Assembly: GCF_905171775.1 (NCBI RefSeq)
Contig: NC_053489.1
Coordinates: 590,541,832 to 590,605,831, forward strand
DNA from: Rana temporaria
Taxonomy: Eukaryota > Chordata > Amphibia > Anura > Ranidae
DNA: 64,000 nucleotides
Reading direction: 5' to 3'
The translations under genes and the position numbers were made by a program. The notes under the pieces were generated by a model, which worked only from the letters and a program-made list of their open reading frames with translations, was not told the DNA's origin and searched no databases. This document shows positions 11,113 to 23,490 of this stretch, piece by piece. Position 1 is the stretch's first letter, and each line of letters begins with the position of its first letter.

Positions 11113-12825
11113 TATTTGAGGGTACTGCAGTTCAATGTCCATAGGATTCCACAGCATGGTTCCTATTCATGAGTTCCACTCCCACAGTCCAATGCAGTCA
11201 ATGTATAGTACAAGTCTATGGATCTCCTTTGGCTTGTCTGTTCCCCCTGCTGGTGGGAGGCAGACAATGTAACTAGATCCAGAATGAACCGTTCAGGGAG
11301 GACAGCCGCAGCATAGTGTCCTAACTTGCTCTCTCTAGTCATGCACCTGTCTACACAATGAACAAGCAGCAGCAAACAAATGAGTCACCACTCTGCTCTC
11401 TTCCCCTTGTCAGCAAGCTACTATTGTTAGACTGACAGCAATGCGCAGTGCAGCAGAGCATGCTGTCCATCTTTCTCAATCCATTTTACTTTGTGTGGAG
11501 TGCAGCTTTTTTAATAGACCTGATTCTACTTCAGAATTTTATGAAACCAATAAACTGCAGTACAATTGTTAACGAAATTACAGTAATTATAAATGATAAT
11601 ACCACAATAAAGAAAAACAATCTTACATTTCAGTAGCCAGAATTAGACAGTGTGTAGAAAGAAAAGCCTCACATTATAGCTTTTCACATTTATAGTTTCT
11701 TTAGAACTGTTTATTTCTTGAAGGCAGCATTGAACTGGGTGTAGACATAGCTGACAATACTAATCCAGGCAATCCCATCACCCGTCTTCCATCAGCTTTT
11801 TTTCTCAATCAACACCCCTAGGACAAGAACAGAACGGCATTTCATAACATGGAATTCAATAAAAATCAACTGTGTTCATAAATGTTTTCATTTCCCGAGA
11901 ACTAGAGAATGATTTTCTGTTTGTGGGATCCTTGAGTTGTAGAGCTTGTCCTTACTCCAACTTCACATGTCACAGTCAATTAGTGGTATCATAGAACTCG
12001 GTGGGCCTGCTGGCTATTAAATGTCATAAATGTAAAAGAAAGTCTATTTAGGGTGTCTGTACCAGTCTACAGTACTTGCATTTGGAGGCCAATCACTGCA
12101 TAATGCCAATGATTTTAAACAAGTTGCATGACAATCTAATTATGTGATGACAGAAAGCAACTGGAAAAGTCAAAATGCCATATTACCATTACACAAGGAC
12201 AAGGTTAGAACCCTTCTTTGTTCTGAGTGGTCAAAACTAACAATAACAGGATCCAAATACTTACCTATTTTTGGTATCAGGCTTGCTCCATTTACGTCAG
12301 ATTACAAGGCAGAGGAACTGATTGGCATACTTTTGACAGATCAGTACCTTTGTTATACAGGGATCCAGGAATGCAGAATGGTCATAACAAGAAATTAGCA
12401 TTCAGCAAATAATTAAAATGAGCCTTATCATTTACATGGACTCCAGGTCAACAGCTGAATTTATCTGCCAAAGGATTATTACTTCTGTTCAGCCAACCAG
12501 ACCCGGTATTTAGATAATCCTACAGATCACAGCAGTAAAAAATAAAGATAGGTAACCTACCTGATTTACATGCATGATTTGTGAAATTCTTACCAATCAC
12601 AGGTTCATAAAGAGAACAAGGAAATAAGGTTTTTGCACTCCCGAGCAACAACAAAAAATATATACATATGTTTAAATCATTTTATAAAAAAAAACAGAAT
12701 AGGAGGAGGCAATTCCTGCTAACAGAGATGGTTTTGGGTGATATAAACCCTTGATATAGCATAGAATAAGAGAGAGAACGATTTATTATATGTCCTTGCC
12801 ATTTAGTAATCCTTAGTAAAGAAAA
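11113..12825. other. Gene-free stretch
   Basis: AT-rich sequence with no recognisable gene, terminal repeat or tandem array. Open frames are short and without domain features. Confidence 0.4.
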
Positions 12826-13777
12826 AGCTAGAAACATAAAAAAAAAAAATATATAATTATGTATTTGTGATAAATATCAAGTGAATATAATATAAACAAA
12901 AAAGTCCAATGATCCATCACTGATTAATTAGACCCACATAAAGTGCTGGTAATTCTTCTTTACATCAAACGTGAACATATATAGCGAATGTTTCCAGTGC
13001 ATCACCTTCCACCAACTTTTAGGCAAATGTCCTACTCACCAGACGAAATGGACACCCATGACAGGTAGTCAAAAACAGCAAGACAAACAGATATCCAAAG
13101 AAACGGCAGCTTAGGGTTTGGCACAATCACTGAATGCAAATGGCATACACATCAAAAAGACCATAGTGCAGTACCTTTTAGAAAATCTATTAAAAATATA
13201 CAGGTTGCACTTACATAAGCAGGAGATAAAATTTGCGTTTGTAAAATGGCAGTGACGCCGACAGCGTTCCACCTGCATTCCAACAAGTGGCGGAAGTGAT
13301 GTGGCACATATCACGGGACCCATGATACGTGCCACCTCACTTCCGCCACTCGTTGGAATGCGATTTTATCTTTTGCTTATGTAAGTGCAACCTGTATATT
13401 TTTAATACATTTTCTAAAAGGTACTGCACTATGTTCTTGTCTTTTCGATGTATATGCCATTTCCATTCGGTGATTGTGCTAAACCCTGAGCTGCCGTTTC
13501 TTTGGAAATCCGTTTGTCTTGCTGTTTTTGACTACCTGTCATGGGTGTCAATTCTGTCTGGTGAGTATGACATTTGCTTAGAAGTTGGTGGAAGGGGTTG
13601 CAAAGAAAAAATCTGCTATATATGTTTTCTTCACCATCACATTTGATGTATAGAAGAAGCACTTTATGTGGGTCTAATAAATCGGTGGTGGATCATTGGA
13701 CTTTTTTGTTTATATTATTTTCACTTGATATTCATCACAAATGATTATATATTTGTTTTTTAATGTTTCTAGCGTGG
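12826..13777. mobile_element. Large foldback element, ~470-bp arms
   Basis: The left arm starts gctagaaacat at 12827 and the right arm ends atgtttctagc near 13775. Along the arms, matching inverted blocks include gtccaatgatccatc with gatcattggac, acctgtcatgggtgtc with its inverse at about 13053, and ggtactgcactat with its inverse at about 13160. The turn is near 13312 around cacgggacccatg. Arms differ by many substitutions, so the foldback is old. It has no coding content. No duplication was resolved, so its class is unknown. Confidence 0.75.
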
Positions 13778-13833
13778 TAAAAAATCACAGTTGTTTTTCT
13801 TTACACATTGAAGCTTTAAGCCTTACTACCTGT

Positions 13834-14452
13834 CAGCGGCGATGCGTTCATTGTGGGCGCAGGAGCGCCGCCCGCTCTCTCCCCTGTGCCGTCAGGTGTA
13901 CAATACATAGAGATTCATGCAATGCATGAATCTCTATGTATTGGCGCCACTGCTCCCACTATTCAGATGGCCGGCCCCCTGGTGAGCACCAGCCATCTGA
14001 ATAACAGCAGTTTGTTGGTGTTTGGAAGTGCCTATCAGAGCCAGTGGCACAGTGGTGACAATTGCTGGGCACAGTGCAGTGGTGACAATTGCTGGGCACA
14101 CTGGTGACAATTGCTGGGCACAGTGCAGTGGTGACAATTGCTGGGCACAGTAGTGACAATTGCTGGGCACAGTGGTGACAATTGCTGGGCACAGTGCAGT
14201 GGTGACAATTGCTGGGCACAGTGCAGTGGTGACAATTCCTGGGCACAGTGCAGTGGTGACAATTGCTGGGCACAGTGGCTGCGTTTGATGGCACAGTGGC
14301 TGTGTTTGATGGCACAGTGGCAGCGTTTGATGGCATGGCACGTTTGATGGCGCAGTGGCGACATTTGATTGCACAGTGAGGCTGCAACTGGTGTTTTTTT
14401 TTTGTTTGTTTGTTTGTGCCCCCCCAAAAATTTTGAGCACCAGCCGCCACTG
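13834..14452. mobile_element. hAT-like MITE of the CAGTGGCGG family
   Basis: It starts CAGCGGCGATG and ends CCAGCCGCCACTG. The flanks ctacctgt (13826-13833) and ctacctgc (14453-14460) form an 8-bp duplication with one difference. The right half ends in caaaaattttgagcac like the copy at 2484. A minisatellite occupies 14041-14275. Confidence 0.8.
14041..14275. repeat. 18/27-bp minisatellite inside hAT MITE
   Basis: About eleven tandem units of ggtgacaattgctgggcaca, alternating between an 18-base form and a 27-base form with an extra gtgcagt. The minus strand stays open in all three frames for about 150 codons because the unit lacks stops and its length is a multiple of three. These frames are not treated as genes. 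Confidence 0.9.
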
Positions 14453-14460
14453 CTACCTGC

Positions 14461-15671
14461 TGCTTTGTTCATACACTGTTTTTGATTAATATTTAGTTTG
14501 CACTGTATATTATTTTGTTTACATTCCAGGGTGCACTGGAGTTTCTGAGATCCCCCTTTTTCTTTTGTCCTTTAGTAATTCTACCTGTGCCAACTACAAA
14601 GCATATCTAAGTTCTTTGAGCTCAGGATTACCGTAAGCTTATGCCAAGCATATGTTGCCAAGCAGACTACAGTTAGAATTAGAACTAACTTGATTGAACT
14701 AGGAAATATATAGATTTTGCATTCAAAATAATATTTTTTATTGATACTTTATTATTTTCATACATGACCAGCATGCCTGGTACAACAGACAGAAGCCTGA
14801 TCTGTCCATAACCAATTGCATAGAATGAATGTTCTTTTATGTCTCTAGTATCAGCTTTACTTCAAACCACTAGCTTTATTAATTACAAAAAAGTAAAATA
14901 AGTTATTTCATAAGTCACATTTCCTGAAATTAGACAAAAATGTAATTATGGAGCTCGCGGCAATGGTTTCCAACCGCTAAGTGTCTGAAAAAATGGAAGG
15001 CTGCCAATTTTAAAGTGATGAAGGTAAATTTCTGTCAAGAATGTAACAAGCTTGATCAGGCATACAGAGAAGAGAGAGAAGTGCTGACAGTGTCAAGTCT
15101 TAGGTGGCTGAAAGTAAAACTCTAAACAATAACTGTACAGAGAAATGTTTTGCAAGGTATGAGGGGTGTACAGCTCCCCCCATGAGCTCACCAACAGATA
15201 AAAATCTAGCCATAATAAGAGTCATACAAACTTTGGTGTGGCCATTTGGCAACAAATAACTTCATTGCACTGGTATCAGATACAATTTCAATAAGTTGGC
15301 AGGGTTGGAAGTTTTCAGACAACTCCTCATTGTTCTTCATTCTTTAACATAAGCTGTCTCCTAGTCCCTTGGCTTACAGCCAATGGAAACTTGCTTAACC
15401 CTCATAAAAGAATATATGAGCCTGTTTATAGGTGCAAATATAAAAAAAGATCATGCAAGTTGATTTCAGGGCAAAAAGATTATTCATTTTGCACAAAGGT
15501 AGCTTTAATTATTGTCTGTCGTGAACTCTGTACAGTACAAAATATACAGAACTTTATGTACAAATGTACGAATATAAAATACAAATTAGTTACATATACT
15601 GTAGAAATTTAATATAACCTTGTAGTTGCCATCACAAACGTATCGGACAGAAAATAGGCCCAGGTGCTCAA
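14461..15671. other. Gene-free stretch
   Basis: No gene, tandem array or paired terminal repeat was recognised. Confidence 0.4.
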
Positions 15672-16020
15672 TAAGGCCTGTTTCACATGGGGCGTGTAGG
15701 AGTCTGCCTGCTCAGCGTGGAATCTGTCTGCTGATCCCCATTGAGCAGGCAGATGGCTGGTCTGTGTCTGCTCCCCTTATGCCAAGAGGACACATACACA
15801 GTCCAATTTCTCTTTCCATTTACATCTGTCCGCCATCCCATCCGCCAGACGGATGGGGAACAGATCCCCATTCATCTGATTTTAGCGGCTCAGATCGGAT
15901 TGGATGTCGGTGGGTGTAAATATGTTCATGTACATCCACCGCTCCATAGCAGATAATGGACGGTCTGATCGGGTCTGCCTGAAAAACTGATGAGCTGACC
16001 TGTGTTAAAGGGGCCTTAAG
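15672..16020. mobile_element. Palindromic MITE, 'aaggcctgtttcac' family
   Basis: Left end aaggcctgtttcacatgggg and right end cctgtgttaaaggggcctta are imperfect inverses. The interior has further inverted blocks around tgagcaggcaga and gatccccatt. It is non-coding. Confidence 0.6.
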
Positions 16021-16026
16021 TACAGT

Positions 16027-16713
16027 GGGCCTGATCCACAAAAACCCGGAGTAACTTAATTTTTCCCATTTAAGTTACACCGCCGCAAAATCTCTACCTA
16101 AGTGCCGATCCACAAAGCACTTACCTAGAAATTTTAAGCGGTGTAACTTAAATCCGTCCGGCGCAAGGCGTTCCTAATCTAATGGGGCGAGTCCCATTTA
16201 AATTAGGCGCGCTCCTGCGCCGGACGTACTGCGCATGCTCCCGACGCGATTTTCCCGACGTGCATTGCGCAAAATTATGTTACGCCGAGTTTTGTGAATC
16301 GCCCCGGGTAAAAAAAGTTGCGGCGGGAAAAAAAAAATGTAAAAAAAAATTTGACAGCGTCGCGGGAAAGAAGGGTCTACTTTTACATGGTGTACTAACT
16401 TTACACTTTGTAAAAGCAGCCCTAATTTTGCGACGGCAAACTAATACTTACGGAGAAAAAACGAAGTGTAAAAGCTGCGTGGATCTCCGTAAGTGCTAAT
16501 TTGCATACCCGACGCTGGATTTCGACGAGAAATGCCCCCTGCGGCGGCTGCGGTACTGCATCCTAAGATCCGACAGTGTAAGTCCCTTACACATGTCGGA
16601 TCTTCTGCCTATCTATGAGAAACTGATTCTGTGGATCAGTTCCATAGATAGAAACAGGGATACAACGGCGTATCAGTAGATACGCCGGCGTATTCCTTTT
16701 GTGGATCAGGCCC
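16027..16713. mobile_element. 'gggcctgatccacaaa' MITE, copy 1
   Basis: Left end gggcctgatccacaaaa is inverted at the right as ttttgtggatcaggccc. Inner blocks also pair (ttaagttacaccgccg, gatacgccggcg). It is closely related over its whole length to the element at 37506-38198, where an exact TTA duplication places the family with Harbinger-type elements. It has no coding content. It abuts the previous MITE with six bases between them. Confidence 0.8.
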
Positions 16714-16875
16714 AATGTGTCTTCCTCAGCATCTTAAACTAAGAAATAGAGGCTGTCCGTGGATGATACCTGAACAAAAATGGCACCATCCTTCTCAGAA
16801 GCAAAGGAAGATTAATCCCAGAGCGGGTACTTGTGATATTTATGGAGAGCCAAAAAATACTGGCAAGTGTTACAC

Positions 16876-17238
16876 TTATGCCCCGTACACACGGTCAGAA
16901 TTTCCGACAAGAAAAGTCAGATGTGAGCTTTTGGTCAGAAATTCCGACCATGTGTAGGCTCCATCAGACTTTTCCTGTCGGAATTTCCGCCAACAAAAAT
17001 TTGAGAGCTGGTTCTCAAATTTTCAGATGGAAAAAATTCAAAAATGAAATTTAAATCGTATGTAGCAATTCTGACGCGCAAGATTCCAACGCATGCTCGG
17101 AAACAATTTGACGCATGCTCAGAAGCATTGAACTTAATTTTCTCGGCTCGTCGTAGTGTTGTACGTCACCGCGTTCTTGATTGTCGAAAGTTCAGACACA
17201 CAACTTTGGAAAAACCATCCAAGGTGTAAGCGGCATTA
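16876..17238. mobile_element. Palindromic MITE, 'gtacacacgg' family
   Basis: The left end ttatgccccgtacacacgg pairs with the right end gtgtaagcggcatta, and aatttccgac-type blocks repeat inverted within. It is non-coding and belongs to the gtacacac group. Confidence 0.65.
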
Positions 17239-18039
17239 GACATTACGTAGCACGCATGCTCTTAACATGAAATATTATATATAGGAACGAGGTCAACTCT
17301 AACAGAAGAGAGGGCTATGCAACCTAAACAGCCACCACCATCAGCTTGCATCTTGTCCACGGACACCAAAAATACTACCGGGTATGGAAGTTGGCCGGTG
17401 GATCTGGATTTGATTGCTTTTCTCTCCAGTAAACTTTGGTGTATTTGTTCTAGATTTATGCAATACAAGTAAAGGAGAATCATACAGTGAATAACATTTG
17501 TGTCTGTTTCATTGGAGTCTAGTAGCACAACACATATGGTATGCATCTATATTTATTTCCATAGAAACAGGAGCAATTAGATAATATTACACCATGTTTG
17601 ATGGGCTCCAATGATCATCTTTGTTATTCTAACTAAGCCTTGATGTCAATTTGCCAGTGGGTGGTAAACTGGATTACTGGTTGTGCGTGAGACATCCACT
17701 TTAAGGAACATCAGGCTATATGCTTTAATTTTCTTTCACTCAACAATTGCATTTGTTAAACATTGTACCTGTCAGTGAAAGCTGAACTTTAGGCAGATAT
17801 AAAAGACAAAAAGTAATTCAGCTCTACAACTATTAATATATCATTATATATCATACTAAATTTGACCTGGTATTAGCCTCTTCCAGTCTTGGAGTATGCA
17901 AGGAAGCTGCATAACAAGGAGTCATCCAAAGAGATGAGCACATCACCATGCTGCCTCTCCTTTCACTGTCCAGTCACAGGCTAGGCTGTGTTGAGACCAG
18001 AACAACCTGGGCTTAGAGTAAGTAGGTTGATGCTGTCCC
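17239..18039. other. Gene-free stretch
   Basis: No gene or element ends were recognised. Confidence 0.4.
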
Positions 18040-18588
18040 TAATGCCGCGTACACACAACCGTTTTTCGGGTTCTAAAAAATGTCATTTTTTTTAATGTCA
18101 TTAAAAACGATCGTGTGTGGGCTTCAGGGCATTTTTCGGGTTCTGAAAAACTGGCAATTTTTTTTTCGAACATGCTCTATTTTTTCACGACGTTTTTAAC
18201 GTTGTCGTTTTTCGGGTTGTAAAAAATGGTCGTGTGTGGGCTTTAACGACGTGAAAGCAAGTTATGAGACAGGAGCGCTCGTTCTGGTAAAACTAGCGTT
18301 CGTAATGGAGTAAGCACATTCATCACGCTGTAACAGACAGAAAAGCATGAATCGTCTTTTACTAACACAAAATCAGCTAAAGCAGCCCAAAGGGTGGCGT
18401 CATCCGAATGGAACTTCCCCTTTATAGTGCCGTAGTACGTGTTGTACGTCACCGCGCTTTGCTAGAGCATTTTGTTTCCACGATCGTGTGTAGGCAAGAC
18501 CGTTTTAATGATCAAGTTGAAAAAAACTTTGTTTTTTCTAGAGCCTGAAAAACATTGTTTTTTAACAACCCGAAAAACAGTCGCATTA
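18040..18588. mobile_element. Palindromic MITE with shared internal frame, copy A
   Basis: The left end taatgccgcgtacacac pairs with the right end gcgac-type tcgcatta, and cgaaaaac blocks recur inverted near both ends. The middle (18243-18452, minus strand) holds a 69-codon frame with VLVKDDSCFSVCYSVMNVLTP. The same internal sequence occurs in the opposite orientation in the copy at 42253-42820. The frame may be a relic of the ancestral element. It shows no recognised domain. Confidence 0.7.
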
Positions 18589-19376
18589 GACGAAGTACAT
18601 CTAGAAAAAAAATGCACTGCAGGTGATTCTGGAATGAAAATGAATATTGCCGCAAAAGGTAGTTTTGTAATTTTGTATGACCTGTTTATATTATATTATT
18701 ATTTTTGGCTGGAATTCTGCTTTTATGGTTTATATGCACCTATAAATTGGCAGACAGTTTTATTCAGAGCTTCTAAGAAAACATCTGATATTTCAGGCTT
18801 CCACCTCACCTACCTTGGTCTTGTTTACACATTTTGCATTAATACTGGTAAAATAATAATAAAAAAAAATAATAATAATTGGTAAAATGATGTTTAATGC
18901 GTAAAATAAGTGTTGCACTAATAAAATAGAATAATGTTTTTAAATGCAACAAAGAAAGAAACAATTATATTATAAAAGTTGCTTTTGAAATATAAAATAT
19001 GAGATCACATAGCAAACTCAAATATGTTGTGCAAAAAAAAAAAAAGTGATAAGTCCAATCCCCAATGAATGTAATGACAAAAGGCAGTGATTAATATGAA
19101 GAAGATTTTGAGATAAATGATGCAATTCAAAAGTCCCAGTGCAAATGAACTCCAAAAGAAAGAAAGGCCTTCCAAAAGAACTCGTCTGTATATAATGGCC
19201 GCTTCCGAGTAGGCAAAGACCCCCATTTTCAGGGTGGTCAAAAAAGCTCAGGTAGCATACGAACCAGCATATTGGTAAAAGGATCTTTTGGTTAAATGTA
19301 ATCACCAACCATGTATAAATGCCACAAAACAATTAAAGGGAAGCACTCAGTAAAAAAGATGTATCTAAAAGAAATA
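18589..19376. other. Gene-free AT-rich stretch
   Basis: No gene or element ends were recognised. A short A/T-rich aataat array lies at 18850-18880. Confidence 0.4.
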
Positions 19377-20941
19377 CAGGTGAAACTCAAAAAAATTGAA
19401 TATCGTGAAAAAGTTCATTTATTTCACTAATGCAACTTAAAAGGTGAAACTAATATATGAGATAGACTCATTACATGCAAAGCAAGATAGTTCAAGCCAT
19501 GATTTGTCATAATTGTGATGATTATGGCTTACAGCTCATGAAAACCCCAAATCCACAATCTCAGAAAATTAGAATATTACATGCAATCAATAAAACGAGG
19601 ATTGTACATCAATCCAACAATATCGGACCTCTGAAAAGTATAAGCATGCACATGTACTCAGTACTCGGTTTGGGCTCTTTTTGCAACAATTACTGCCTCA
19701 ATGCAGCGTGGCATGGAAGCTATCAGCCTGTGGCACTGCTGAGGTGTTATGGAAGACCAGGATGCTTCAATAGTGGCCTTCAGCTCTTCTGCATTGTTCG
19801 GTCTCATGTCTCTCATCTTTCTCTTGGCAATGCCCCACAGATTCTCTATGGGGTTCAGGTCAGACGAGTTTGTTGGCCAATAAAGCACAGTAATCCCATG
19901 GTCATTGAACCAGGTTTTGGTGCTTTTGGCAGTGAGGGCAGGTGCCAAGTCCTGCTGGAAAATGAAGTCAGCATCCCCATAGAGCTCTTCTGCGGAAGGA
20001 AGCATTAAGTGCTCCAAAATCTCCTGGTAGACGGCTGTGTTGACTCTGGACTTAATGAAGCACAGGGGACCAACACCAGCAGATGACATGGCTCCCCAAT
20101 CCAACACAGACTGTGAAAACTTCACACTGGACTTCAAGCATCTTGCAGTGTGCGCCTCTCCATTCTTCCTCCATATTCTGGGTCCTTGGTTTCCAAATGA
20201 GATGCAAAATTTGCTCTCATCAGAAAAGAAGACTTTGTACCACTGAGCAACAGACCAGGTGTGTTTTTCTTTAGCCCAGGTAAGACGCTTCTGACGTTTG
20301 TTGTTCAGGAGTGGCTTGACAAGAGGAATACAACATTTGAAGCCCATGTCCAGGATCTGTCTGTGTGTGGTGGCTCTTGATGCACTGACTCCAGCCTCAG
20401 TCCACTCCTTGTGAAAGTCCAACACTTTTGAATGGCTTGTGCACCCTTATCTTCCATTATTTTCTCTTCCACATAACTTTCTATTAATGTGCTTTGATAC
20501 AGCACTTTGGGAACATCCAACTTATTTTGCAATTACCATTTGAGGATTTCCATCCTTATGGAGGGTGTCAATAATGGTTTTCTGCACAACTGTCAAGTCA
20601 GCAGTTTTTCCCATGATTGTGATTCCTACCAAACCAGACTGAGAGACCATTTAAAGGCTCAGGAACCCTTTGCAGGTGTTATGGCTTAATTAGCTGATTA
20701 GAGTGGGGCACTTTGAGCCTAGAATATTGCACCTTTTCACAATATTCAAATCTTATGAGATTGTGGATTTGGGTTTTTTATGAGCTGTAAGCCATAATCA
20801 TCACAATTATGACAAATCACGGCTTGAACTATCTTGCTTGCATGTAATGAGTCCATCTCATATATTAGTTTCACCTTTTAAGTTGCATTAGTGAAATAAA
20901 TGAACTTTTGCACGATATTCAAATTTTTCGAGTTTCACCTG
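19377..20941 (-). mobile_element. Tc1-like transposon with long inverted repeats
   Basis: The left end CAGGTGAAACTC follows TA at 19375-19376 and the right end GAGTTTCACCTG precedes TA at 20942-20943. The inverted repeats extend about 210 bp (19377-19585 with about 20733-20941) at high identity, differing mainly by single bases. Most Tc1 elements have much shorter ends, though long-TIR subgroups exist. The transposase is on the minus strand. The good match of the two repeats suggests moderate age. Confidence 0.9.
19658..20614 (-). pseudogene. Tc1-like transposase with intact DD34E region
   Basis: The start ATG is at 20612-20614 and the frame gives MGKTADLTVVQKTIIDTLHK, a Tc1 helix-turn-helix start. 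A TAA interrupts this part, then the frame shifts. From 20425 to the stop at 19658 a 255-codon frame is open. It contains the catalytic signature: D in FFSDESKF, D in FQQDLAPA (the usual histidine two residues on has become leucine) and DLNPIENLW, which carries the final glutamate. The C-terminus fits the normal Tc1 end. The catalytic half is nearly intact but the DNA-binding half is broken. It would move its own element by cut-and-paste if whole. Confidence 0.88.
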
Positions 20942-20943
20942 TA

Positions 20944-21325
20944 GGTTAAAACTCACATTCAGTATGAATAGCAGCACTTATCTGGGGTGATAACAGTGCA
21001 TCTAGCTCCGTGCTACGTGTTTTATCAGATGTGACGTCATCAGGGGCTTAGACATGTGATGTGCACTGCACGCTATATATCACAGATTAACGGGAAGAAA
21101 AATTGAACCATTCCCCACCAACAAGATCAATAATTGCCTATTTTCTCTGTTGCTCTCTGTTGCTCTTGAAATTCACAATAGAAAAAAAATACCAAACATT
21201 TTAAAGGTACTTCAGTTAGAGAAAAATATAGCAAGCTAATCCCTAGAAACTTGTATCAGAATTGATACTGATTTTCCAGAACTTAAGTGACTTCCTAACT
21301 TCCTGTTTTGTGCTAAGAACACAAT
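20944..21325. other. Gene-free stretch
   Basis: It holds a motif block around gatgacgtcatcaggggc typical of old interspersed repeats, with no partner found. No gene was recognised. Confidence 0.35.
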
Positions 21326-21500
21326 AGGGGTTGATTTACTAAAACAAGTGCAAAATCTGGTGCAGCTCTGCATATAAACCAATCATCTTCCATTTTTTTT
21401 TTGTCAAAACTTAATTGAACAAAGTGAAGTTAGAAGCTGATTGGCTACCATGCACAGTTGCACCAGATTTAGTACTCGCCAGTTTTAGTAAATCAACCCC
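21326..21500. mobile_element. Short MITE, 'ggggttgatttact' family
   Basis: The left end ggggttgatttactaaaac is inverted at the right as agttttagtaaatcaacccc, and aatctggtgca pairs with tgcaccagatt inside. The flanks share aata. It is non-coding. Confidence 0.75.
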
Positions 21501-21670
21501 AATATCTTTGCTGGACATACATTTCAAGCAGTGTTGTCAGCCCTGGCCTTCTATGCTGGACTACAGAACACCTCCTCTTCTCTCTATCTCTATAACATAG
21601 GGGAAATGTTCTATAATTCAGCAGGAGAAAAAACGAAGGCAGGGCTGAGGACTTCAGCAGTGTTGTCAAC

Positions 21671-22123
21671 TTAAAGTGTTACTAAACTCAGGACCCTGCA
21701 TTCACTATATCTGGACTCCCACAGTACATAGAAAATGGAAATGCAATTATTTTAGTAAATAAAAACTGCTAAATAAATACCTTTCCTCATCAGCAGTATA
21801 TAACAGTCTTGTGACTTCTATTAGTGTCTGGTTAAAGCTTGTAGGAGGAGTTTTCATTCTACTCTGAGTGTCCAATGAGGCTGTAGGACCCCTGACCCTC
21901 TGTCTGGACAGTGCTGATCACATGCACCCTCCCAAGAAAAACAAACTCTCTAGCAATACACACCAAACTGAGCATTTGTAGAGTGCCTCCAAGGCTCTGT
22001 CTTATCAGCAGGTGTATTTTTACACAATGCAGAGGATTAACCCTTTAGGTTTCACAGCGAGTAGAACAAGCATGCTTTACTGCATATACAGATTTTACTG
22101 TTGTGGGTTTAGTAACACTTTAA
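21671..22123. mobile_element. TTAA MITE, 'agtgttactaaac' family, copy 1
   Basis: It starts TTAAAGTGTTACTAAACTC and ends GGGTTTAGTAACACTTTAA with TTAA at both ends. It is non-coding. The copy at 31060-31571 has recognisably the same interior in the opposite orientation (cacacaacagtaaaatc block, aagtcacaagactg block). A left-end fragment lies at 29999-30094. Confidence 0.8.
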
Positions 22124-23164
22124 ACAGGAAACTAGGAGCTCACTAGGTCTGTAGCAGGAATAATGGATATTTTTCAGTACTTGCAGACTTTTTAAGGCAA
22201 CATAATAAGTACTATATCAATAGCATTACAGTCAGTTGCGTCACTAGGGTGGGGCAGGTAGGGCAGGTAGTGTGGTCCACACCCGGGTGCCAGCCGCTAC
22301 AGGGGGTGACACCATCCCGAGGATGATGAAAGCCCTGGCTCCCTTTGGCAGTTTTTTTTTTTTCGTTTAGCCGGAACACACCTCCAGCGCTGTGGCCATG
22401 CCTGGCATGTGTTCTCCTCCTCCTCTCTGTCTATAACTCCTGCGCTGCTGCCCAAGCCTGTCACGATCTGCTCTCCTGCTGCCCGGGTGTTCCGTGTACC
22501 TGAGCTGCCCGAGCTAGTGCAGTAATGGGCGGGAGGTGACGGCTTGCGATGGGGGGAGGGATGTCCTCTGCCGGCTGAGGTGAGGTGTTTTGAGGGGGGG
22601 GGGGGCTTGCTGATGAGGTAGGTTTTTGCTGCTGAACACAGCTATATTATATGCAGTGGGGTGGTTTGTTCTGAGGGGGAGGTCTGTACTAATGGAGGGG
22701 GGTGGTTTGTTCTGAGGGGGAAGGTCTGTACTCATGGAGGGCAGGAGAAATCAACCGCCAGGCTTAGGGAGACCTGACCAGACCTGTAAAATAAATTGTT
22801 GCTCAGCTGGGTACAGTGGAGGCAAAAACTACATGTAGCCAACCTAGAGCAGTGGAGCTACATATACCTAGGCTGTGAACTAAATTAAGTTGGAATGTTG
22901 CAATTTTTTTTTTGTATTTGAGAACTGTTTCAGATTAATTGGACAGAGGACTTTATACAGTACATACTGTAAGTGTTGGTTAGTATTAGGAAGAATTTTT
23001 TTCATATATAATGCGCTTTTTTATAAAAATTCATAGAGAAGATACAGGCACGAAGAAATCCAATCATTGAGCATTCCCGTACACTGCAACTGTACTCAGA
23101 TCAGGCAATTCATTCAATTTATCCAAGTGAACGCACATCATCATCTGCATCAGAGGTTTCAGAC
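22124..23164. other. Gene-free stretch with G-rich tract
   Basis: A repeat-like start gttgcgtcactagggt lies at 22237. A run of twelve Gs at 22594-22606 and several gaggggg blocks (22600-22740) make the plus strand G-rich. No gene or paired ends were found. Confidence 0.4.
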
Positions 23165-23490
23165 TCAGGTGTGTTCCATGATCGCTAGCAGGTGTGTTCC
23201 AGGATCACTAGCAGGTGTGTTCCAGGATCGCTAGCCGGTGTGTTCCAGGATCGCTAGCAGGTGTGTTCCAGGATCGCTAGCAGGTGTGTTTCCAGGATCG
23301 CTAGCAGGTGTGTTTCCAGGATCGCTAGCAGGTGTGTTTCCAGGATCGCTAGCAGGTGTGTTTCCAGGATCACTAGCAGGTATGTTCCAGGATCGCTAGC
23401 AGGTGTGTTCCAGGATCGCTAGCAGGTGTGTTTCCAGGATCGCTAGCAGGTGTGTTCCAGGATCGCTAGCAGGTGTGTTCCAGGATCACA
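23165..23490. repeat. 21/22-bp minisatellite
   Basis: About fifteen tandem copies of gtgttccaggatcgctagca, with a 21-base form and a 22-base form differing by one T. It has no stable frame and no spacers, so it is not a CRISPR-type array. Confidence 0.95.

Noticed and set aside
13934..14472. Three overlapping 145-168 codon frames on the minus strand
   Set aside because: They read a tandem repeat whose unit lengths are multiples of three and lack stops. No domain or conservation is visible.
19475..20008. 177-codon plus-strand frame
   Set aside because: It is antisense to the Tc1-like transposase and partly within its inverted repeat.
23165..23490. CRISPR-like appearance of regular ~21-bp repeats
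   Set aside because: The units abut without variable spacers and the DNA is vertebrate. It is a minisatellite.
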